A stretch of DNA of 64,000 bases. It comes from Pseudomonas sp. LB-090624 (GTDB lineage Bacteria > Pseudomonadota > Gammaproteobacteria > Pseudomonadales > Pseudomonadaceae). The notes below the pieces were generated by a model. It had not been told where the DNA came from and searched no databases. It worked only from the letters and a program-made list of their open reading frames with translations. The position numbers and the translations under genes are program-made. Positions 1-9,000 of this stretch are shown one piece after another; position 1 is the stretch's first letter, and each line of letters opens with the position of its first letter. The stretch lies in contig NZ_QJRL01000019.1 in NCBI RefSeq assembly GCF_003205205.1, positions 44,916-108,915 on the forward strand. The letters run 5' to 3'.

Positions 1-1
1 G

Positions 2-3000
2 CTGGGGAGCGAGCAGCCCATCCTCGAGCTGCCAATCGACCACCCGCGCAGCGCGCTGAAAGACCACCGCCTGGGGCGGGTCGCGTTCGCCCTGGACAGC
101 GAACTGGCGCAGCGCTTGCGGCAGTTGGCGCGTGAGCATGAGCTGACCCTGTTCCAGCTGTTCCTCGGGGCTTTTGCCCTGTTGTTGCAACGCTACTGCG
201 AACAGCCCGATGTACGCATCGGCATACCGGTGAGCAACCGTAGCCGGCAAGAGCTGGAAAACGTCCTGGGCTTTTTCGTCAATACCCTGGTCATGCGCGT
301 CGAAGTCGACCCGGCCATGAGCGGCGCGGCGCTGCTCAGCCAGGTCAAGGCCACGGCGCTGGCCGGCCAGGCGCATCAGGACCTGCCGTTCGACCGCCTG
401 GTCGAAGCCTTGAACCCGCAACGCTCGCTGGACCGCAACCCGCTGTTCCAGGTGATGTACAACCACCTCAGCATTGCCGGCCAGCAGGTTGGCAGCACCA
501 GCCTGGCAGGTTTGCATGCCGAAGAAATGACCCTGCAGGGTGGCACCGCGCAATTCGACCTGACCCTGGAAACACTAGAGACCGACGCGGCGATCAACGT
601 GTCGTTCCTCTACGCTGCCGAGCTGTTCGAAGCCGCTACCCTGCAACGCATGGCTGAGCACTGGTGCAACTTGCTGCGCGGCCTTGCCGCCGACCCAGCC
701 CAGGCTGTCGGCGAGCTGCCGTTGTTGGCGCCCCAGGAGCAGGCGGCACTGTTGCAGGGCTGGCAACAGGCGGGGCTCGCGGCCGCGCCGGGGGCGGTCC
801 ACCAGCTGATTGCCGAACAGGCCCAGCGCCAACCGCAAGCGGTAGCGTTGCTGGTCGGCGACCAGCAACTGAGCTACGGCCAGCTCGAGGCCCGGGCCAA
901 CCAGCTGGCACACCGCCTGCGGGCGCTGGGTGTCGGCCCCGACGTGCTGGTGGGCATCGCCCTGGAGCGTTCGCTCGACATGGTTGTCGGTTTGCTGGGC
1001 ATTCTCAAGGCCGGGGGCGCGTTCCTGCCGCTGGACCCGCAGTACCCGGCAGAGCGCCTGGCCTACATGATGCAGGACAGCGGCATCGACCTGTTGCTCA
1101 GTCACAGCCGGGTGCTGCCGGGCCTGGAAGTGCCGGCCGGCATGCGTACGCTGCTGCTCGACCAACGGGTTGAGCAGCCGGGCGCCGACCATGCGCCCAC
1201 CGTGGCATTGAGCCCGCAAAACCTGGCCTACGTGATCTACACCTCGGGTTCTACCGGCCAGCCCAAAGGCGTTGCGGTCGCACACGGGCCGCTGGCCATG
1301 CACTGCCTGGCCACGGGCCAATGGTACGAAATGACCCCGGCGGACCGTGAGCTGCATTTCCTGTCGTTTGCCTTCGACGGTGCTCATGAACGCTGGCTGA
1401 CCTCGCTGGTCATGGGTGGCAGCCTGCTGCTGCGCGACGATGAGCTGTGGAGCCCCGAGCGCACCTACGAGGAGATACGCCGGCATGGGGTGACCATGGC
1501 CGGATTCCCGCCGGCTTACCTGCAACAGCTGGCCGAGCATGCGGCGCATGCCGGTAACCCTCCACCGGTTCGTCTTTACAGCTTTGGCGGCGATGCCATG
1601 CCGCGGGCGACTTACGAGCGGGTGCAGCAAAGCCTGCAACCCCAGGTGATGATCAATGGGTATGGCCCCACCGAGACCGTGGTCACGCCGATGGTCTGGC
1701 GTACCCGCGCCGGGGATCATTGCGACAGCGCCTATGCACCGATCGGCCAGCCTGTCGGCGAGCGCAGTGCGTGTGTGCTGGACGCCGCCCTGGGCCTGCT
1801 GCCAGCAGGCGTGGCCGGGCAGCTGTACCTGGGCGGTGCCGGCCTGGCCCGTGGCTACCTGGGACGCCCGGGGCTGACGGCCGAGCGCTTCGTGCCCGAC
1901 CCGTTTGGCACCGAGGGTGCACGCCTGTACCGCACCGGTGACCAGGTTTGCCTGCGCGCCGACGGGCAGTTCGATTACCTGGGGCGGATCGATAACCAGG
2001 TAAAAATCCGTGGCTTCCGCGTCGAGCTGGGCGAAATCGAGGCGTGCCTGCTGGCCTGCGCCGAGGTGCGCGAGGCCGTGGTGGTAGCCGTCGACGGCCC
2101 AAGCGGCAAGCAGCTGGCGGCATACCTGGTGCTGGCCGATAGCATTGCCGCACACGGGCCGGCCGAGCAGCGCGAGCAGCTGAAGGCGGCACTGCGCCAG
2201 AGCCTGCCGGACTACATGCTGCCGACCCACTGGCTGGTGCTGGAGCAACTGCCGTTGCTGCCCAATGGCAAGCTCGACCGCAAAGCACTGCCGGCACCCG
2301 ACTTCAGCGCCCTGCAGCAGGCCTACGTGGCGCCACGCAATGCCCTGGAGCAGCGTCTTGCCGCGTTGTGGCAGCGCGTGCTGAAGCTCCCGCAGGTGGG
2401 CGTGAGTGACAACTTCTTCGAGCTCGGGGGGGACTCGATCATCTCGATCCAGCTGGTCAGTCGGGCGCGTCAGGACGGCCTGCTGTTCAGTGCCCGTGAT
2501 CTGTTCGAGCATCAGACCGTGGCCGCACTGGCCAGCGTTGCCCAGGTTGGCGCATGCGAGGTGCAAGCCGACCAGGGGCCGCTCAGTGGCGAGCAGGTGC
2601 TGCTACCGGTGCACCAGCTGTTCTTTGCCCAGGAGATTCCGGCACGTCACCACTGGAACCAGTCGATCCTGCTTGAACCACGGCAGCCTTTGAACGCTGC
2701 TGATCTGGAGCGGGCCCTGCACGCCCTGGTCGAGCACCATGATGCCTTGCGCCTGAGCTTTGCGCCCGCCGATGACGGCTGGCAGGCGCGCTACCGCAGC
2801 CCTGCACAGTGCGCCCAGGCGGCACTGCTGTGGCAGGCCGCGGCGGATGATGAAGGTGGGTTGCACACTTTGCTCGAGCAAGCGCAGCGCAGCCTTGACC
2901 TGGAAAACGGGCCATTGCTGCGTGCCTTGCTGGCAACGCTGGCGGACGGCAGCCAGCGCTTGCTGTTGGTCGTTCATCACCTGGTGGTGGATGGGGTGTC

Positions 3001-6000
3001 ATGGCGCATCCTGCTGGAGGACCTGCAACAGGCCTACGCTGCCGTGCTTGCGGGTAACCAGCCGAACCTGCCCGCCAAGAGCCATTCCATGCAGGCATGG
3101 GCCAAGCGCTTGCAGGGGCATGCAGCGCACATGCAGGGCCAGCTTGGCTACTGGTGCGAGCAGTTGCAGGGGCGCGCCGCACTGCCACACCGGCAGGTCA
3201 GCGACCTGGCCGCAGCCAATCAGCAGTGCCACGCCCACACGGTTTACAGCCGCCTGGACCGCGCCTGGACCGAGCGGCTGCTGCGCGAGGCGCCGGCCGC
3301 CTACCGCACACGGGTCAACGACCTGCTGCTGGCAGCCTTGGTGCGGGTGATTGCAGGCTGGACCGGGCGCGACGAAGTGTCGGTGCTGCTGGAAGGTCAT
3401 GGCCGTGAAGCGCTGTTCGACGACCTGGACCTCAGCCGCACGCTCGGCTGGTTCACCACGGTGTTCCCGCTGAAGCTGGCGGTGCCCAGTGAGCGTTCCC
3501 ACACCTTGAAGCAGGTCAAGCAGCACCTGCACAGCATTCCCGACAACGGCATCGGTTTCGGTGTGCTGGGCCAATGGGGCAGCGCCGAGGCGCGCCAGCA
3601 ATTGGGCCATGTACCGCTGCCGGAAATCACCTTCAACTACCTGGGCCAGTTCGATGGCAGCTTCGATCAGGCCGAAGCGCTGTTCGTGCCGGCCAAGGAA
3701 GACAAGGGCGCCGATCACGACGCGCAGGCGCCGCTGGGCAACCTGTTGAGCCTCAATGGCCAGGTGTACGGCGGTGAGCTGAGCCTGGGCTGGACGTTCA
3801 GTCGCGAGCTGTTCGATAGCGCCACCCTTGAGCGCCTGGCCGCAGATTACACCCGCGAATTGCAGGCGTTGATCGAGCACTGCTGCACACCGGGGGTGTG
3901 CGGTGTGACGCCGTCCGACTTCCCGCTGGCGCGCCTGTCGCAGGCCCAGCTGGACCAACTGCCAGTGCCCGCGGCCGAGATCGCCGACCTCTACCCGCTG
4001 GCGCCGATGCAGCAGGGCATGCTGTTCCACGCCTTGTACGAGCAGCAGGCGGGGGACTACGTGAACCAGATGCGCGTCGATGTCGCCGGCCTGGATGTCG
4101 AGCGTTTCCGCCGTGCCTGGGAGGCTGTACTGCAGCGCCACGATATCTTGCGCACGCAGTTCCACTGGGAGCACGAGCAGGCCCTGCAGGTGGTACGCAA
4201 ACACGTTGAACTGCCGTTCGTGGTGCACGACTGGCAGGGGCGCGAAGGCCTTGAGGCTGCCCTCGAGCAACTGGCACTCGACCAGCGCCAGCAGGGCTTC
4301 GACCTCAGCCAGGCACCGTTGCTGCGCCTGGCGCTGGTGCGCACTGGTCCGGCCCGACAGCACTTGCTCTATACCAGCCATCACATCCTCATGGATGGCT
4401 GGAGCAACTCCCAGCTGTTGGGCGAAGTGCTGCACCAGTACGCCTTGCTGGGCGACGGGCAGCCCTCGGCATTGCCACCGGTCACCAGCCGCTACAGCGA
4501 TTACATCGGCTGGCTGGGCCGGCAGGACGCCGCTGCCGGTGAAGCGTTCTGGAAAGACTGCCTGCGCGACCTGCAAGGGCCCACCCGCCTGGCGCAGGCC
4601 ATTGCCTACGAGGCCCAGGCCGAAGCCGGGCAGGGCTACGCTGAGCATGTGCAGGTGATCGATGCCGCCACCACCGGGCAGCTGGTGGCACTGGCGCGCC
4701 AACACAAGGTCACCCTCAACACCTTGCTGCAGGGTGCCTGGCTGTTGCTGCTGCAACGCTATACCGGGCAGGACAGCGTCACGTTCGGGGCCACGGTTGC
4801 CGGGCGCCCGGCGGCGCTCAAGGGCATCGAGCAGCAGGTGGGCCTGTTCATCAACACCTTGCCGGTCACTGCCAGCCCGGCCCCGCAGCTGCCGTTCGCG
4901 CAATTCCTGCAGCAGCTGCAGGCGCAAAACGTGGCCATGCGCGAGTTCGAACACACCCCGCTGTTCGACATCCAGCGCTGGAGCGGGCAGGGCGGCGAGG
5001 CCCTGTTCGACAACATCCTGGTCTTCGAGAACTATCCCGTTTCCGAAGCGCTGCAGCAGGGTGCCCCGGCAGGCTTGAGCTTCGGCGAGGTCTACAGCCG
5101 CGAACAGACGCATTACCCGCTGACCCTGTCGATCAGCCAAGGGCAGACCTTGCAGTTGCACTACAGCCATGCGCTGGAGCATCTGCAGCGCCCGGCGCTG
5201 GCTGCGCTGGCCGACAACTTCCAGCATGTGCTGCAGCAGTGCCTGAGCTTGCCGCTGGACAGCTGCCTGGGCGCGTTCTGCCTGGTAGCTCCTGCCACCC
5301 GCGAGGGGCTGTTGCAGCACGTCAACCAGACGGCTGCCGATTACCCGCTGCAGCACAGTTATGCCGAGCTGTTCGAAGCGCAGGTGGCCCGTACCCCGCA
5401 GGCGGTCGTTGCGCGCTGCGGCGACCGGCAGTACAGCTACAGCGAGCTGAACCGCCGTGCCAACCGTGTGGCCCATGGGCTGATTGCGCTGGGGGTCGGG
5501 CCTGACCAGCCGGTGGCATTGCTGGCGCAGCGCAGCCTTGAGCTGCTGGGCATGATGGTGGGCACCTTCAAGGCCGCCGCCGGCTACCTGCCACTGGACC
5601 CTGGGCTGCCACAACAACGCCTGAGCCATATCGTCGCCTTGAGCCGCACCCCGGTGTTGCTCTGCACCGAGGCTTGCCAGGCGCAGGCCGAGGCTTTGCT
5701 GGACGCACTGGACGAAGCACGGCGGCCGCAGCTGCTGGTGCTGGAAACCCTCGACCGGCCTGGCAGCGCCGAGCACGATCCGCAGCGCTACAGTGGCCCG
5801 CAGCATCTGGCGTACGTGATCTACACCTCGGGCTCGACTGGGCAGCCCAAAGGGGTGATGGTCGAGCAGGCGGGCATGCTCAACAACCAGTTGAGCAAGG
5901 TGCCTTACCTGGGCTTGGGGCCGGACGACGTGATCGCCCAGACCGCGTCGCAGAGCTTCGACATTTCGGTGTGGCAGTTCCTTGCAGCGCCACTGTTTGG

Positions 6001-9000
6001 CGGCTGTGTGCAGATTGTGCCAAACGAACTGGCCCATGATCCCGAAGCCTTGCTGCAGCAGGTGCGCGAGCAGCGCATCAGTGTGCTCGAGAGTGTGCCG
6101 TCGTTGATCCAGGGTATGTTCCAGGCCCCGGCCATTGCCGTGCCGTCGCTGCGCTGGATGCTGCCCACTGGCGAAGCGCTGGCGCCGGAGCTCGCTCGTC
6201 AATGGTTGCAGCGCTATCCCGATGTCGGGCTGGTCAATGCCTATGGGCCGGCCGAATGTTCCGATGACGTGGCGTTCTTCCGGGTCGACCTGGCGAGCAC
6301 GCAAGGCGTGTACCTGCCCATTGGCAGCCCGACCGACAACAACCGCCTGTATGTGCTGGACGCCGCGCTGGAGCTGGCGCCGCTGGGCGTCACCGGAGAG
6401 CTGTGCGTGGCAGGAACCAGCGTGGGCCGTGGCTATGTCGGCGACCCCCTGCGTACTGCCCAGGCCTTTATTCCGCACCCTTGCGGGGCGCCCGGCGAGC
6501 GCCTGTACCGCACTGGCGACCTGGCCCGGCGCCGTGCCGACGGCGTGCTGGAGTACGTCGGCCGGGTCGATCACCAGGTCAAGATCCGCGGCTTCCGGAT
6601 CGAGCTGGGCGAGATCGAAGCCGCGTTGCTCGACAGCGATCAGGTACGCGAGGCGGTGGTGATGGCCCAGCCCGGCGCCAACGGGCCGCAGTTGGTGGCC
6701 TATTGCGTGGCGGATGACGCTGTGGCTGCCGACGCGCTCAAGCAACAGCTCAAAGCCAGCCTGAAAGCCCGTCTGCCCGACTACATGGTACCTGTGCACT
6801 GGGTGCTGATGGCGCGTCTGCCGCTGACGCCGAACGGCAAGGTAGACCGCAAGGCGCTGCCGCTGCCGGACATGAGTCAGGCACGCCAGGCCTATGTTGC
6901 CCCGTGCAGTGAACTGGAGCAGCAGCTGGCCGCGATCTGGCAGGACGTGCTCAAGCTTGAGCAGGTGGGGCTGGACGACAACTTCTTCGAACTGGGTGGC
7001 GATTCGATCGTTTCCATCCAGGTGGTCGGGCGCGCCCGCCAGGCCGGCATCGCCTTCAGCCCCAAAGATGTTTTCGAGCAGCAGACGGTACAGGGCCTGG
7101 CGCGTGTCGCTCGGCGGGGTGCCGCTCAGCAGCAGATCGACCAGGGCCCGGTCAGCGGTGAGCTGCACCTGCTGCCGGCCCAGGCCGAATTCTTCGCGCT
7201 GGCTATTCCCGAGCGCCATCACTGGAACCAGTCGGTGCTGCTGGACGCCCTGCAGCCGCTGGATGCCGACCGGCTGGAACACGCCCTGCACCAGTTGGTG
7301 GTGCACCATGACGGCTTGCGCCTGAAGTTCGACGAAAGCGAACAGGGCTGGCGCGCCAGCTTCGGCGAAGCGCACGTGCGCCACGCGCTGTTGTGGCAGC
7401 GTGACTGTGCCGATGCGCAGGCGCTGGAGGCTCTGTGCGACCAGGCCCAGGCCAGCCTGTGCCTGGGCAGCGGCGACCTGGTGCGTGCGGTGCTGGTAAC
7501 GCAACCGGGCGAGTGCCAGCGCTTGTTGCTGGTGATCCATCACCTGTTGGTCGACGGGGTGTCCTGGCGGATCCTGCTGGAAGACCTGCAGCGTGCTTAT
7601 CGTCAATGCGTGGCGGGCCAAGCGGTGGTGCTGCCGGCCAAGACCAGTTCGCTCAGGGACTGGGCCGGGCAGTTGCAAGCCTATGCTGGCAGCGCAGGGC
7701 TTGGCAGCGAGCTGGCGTACTGGCAGGCGCAGTTGCAGCACGACCACGCCGAGCTGCCCTGCGACCACCCGGGTGCTGGGCAACAACGCCGACGTGCGCG
7801 CACGGTCAGCACGCAACTTGACCGCGAAGTGACCCGGCAGCTTCTGCAAGAGGCTCCGGCCACCTATCGTACGCAGGTCAACGACTTGCTGCTGACTGCG
7901 CTGGCGCGCGTGGTGGGTCGCTGGAGCGGCCAGGCCGCGACGCTGATTCAGCTGGAAGGGCATGGCCGCGAAGAACTGTCCGCCGACCTTGACCTCAGCC
8001 GAACCGTCGGCTGGTTCACCAGCCTGTACCCGGTGTGCCTGCGCGTCGAGGGCGAGCTGGGCGCGTCGATCAAGCAGGTCAAGGAGCAGTTGCGCGCCAT
8101 CCCCAACAAAGGCCTGGGTTACGGTGTGCTGCGTTACCTTGGCAGTGACGAGCAGCGTCAGGCCCTGCAAAGCCTGGCAACACCACGCATCACCTTCAAC
8201 TACCTGGGGCAGTTCGACGCCAGCTTCGATGGCGCCGGTGATGCCTTGCTGCAACCTTCCCGGCTGGGCGTCGGCGCCGAACAGAGCGCTGACGCGCCGC
8301 TGGAAAACTGGCTCAGCCTCAATGGCCAGGTCTATGGCGGCGAGCTGCGCATGGGCTGGACGTTCAGCCTCGACCTGTTCGACGAACAGACCGTGCAACA
8401 CCTGGCGGACGATTACGGGCGCGAGCTGCGCAGCCTGGTCGAGCATTGCCTGCAGGCCAACGAGGCCGGTGAGCAGGGCATGACACCTTCGGACTTCCCG
8501 CTGGCGGGCCTGAGCCAGGCCCAGCTCGATGCGTTGCCGGTACCGGCGGCGCAAGTCGAAGACATCTACGCGCTGTCGCCGATGCAGCAAGGCATGCTGT
8601 TCCACTCGCTGTACGAGCAGGGCAGTGGTGACTACATCAACCAGATGCGTGCCGATGTGCAGGGGCTGGATGCCGAACGGCTGCGGGCCGCCTGGCAGGC
8701 AGTCTACGACCGCCACGAGGTGCTGCGCGCCAGTGTGCTGTGGCAGGGCCAGCAGCAACCGTTGCAGGTCATTCACAAGCACCTGGCCGTGGCGCTGGTG
8801 TACCAGGATTGGCGCGAGCGGCGGGAGCTGTCCACCGCGCTCGACCAGTTGGCCAACGCCGAACGCCTGCGCGGGTTCGACCTGGGCAAGGCGCCGCTGC
8901 AACGCATCCAGGTCATCCGCATTGGCGACGATCGCTACCACCTGATCGATACCAACCACCACATCCTCATGGACGGTTGGAGCTATTCGCAGCTGCTGGG

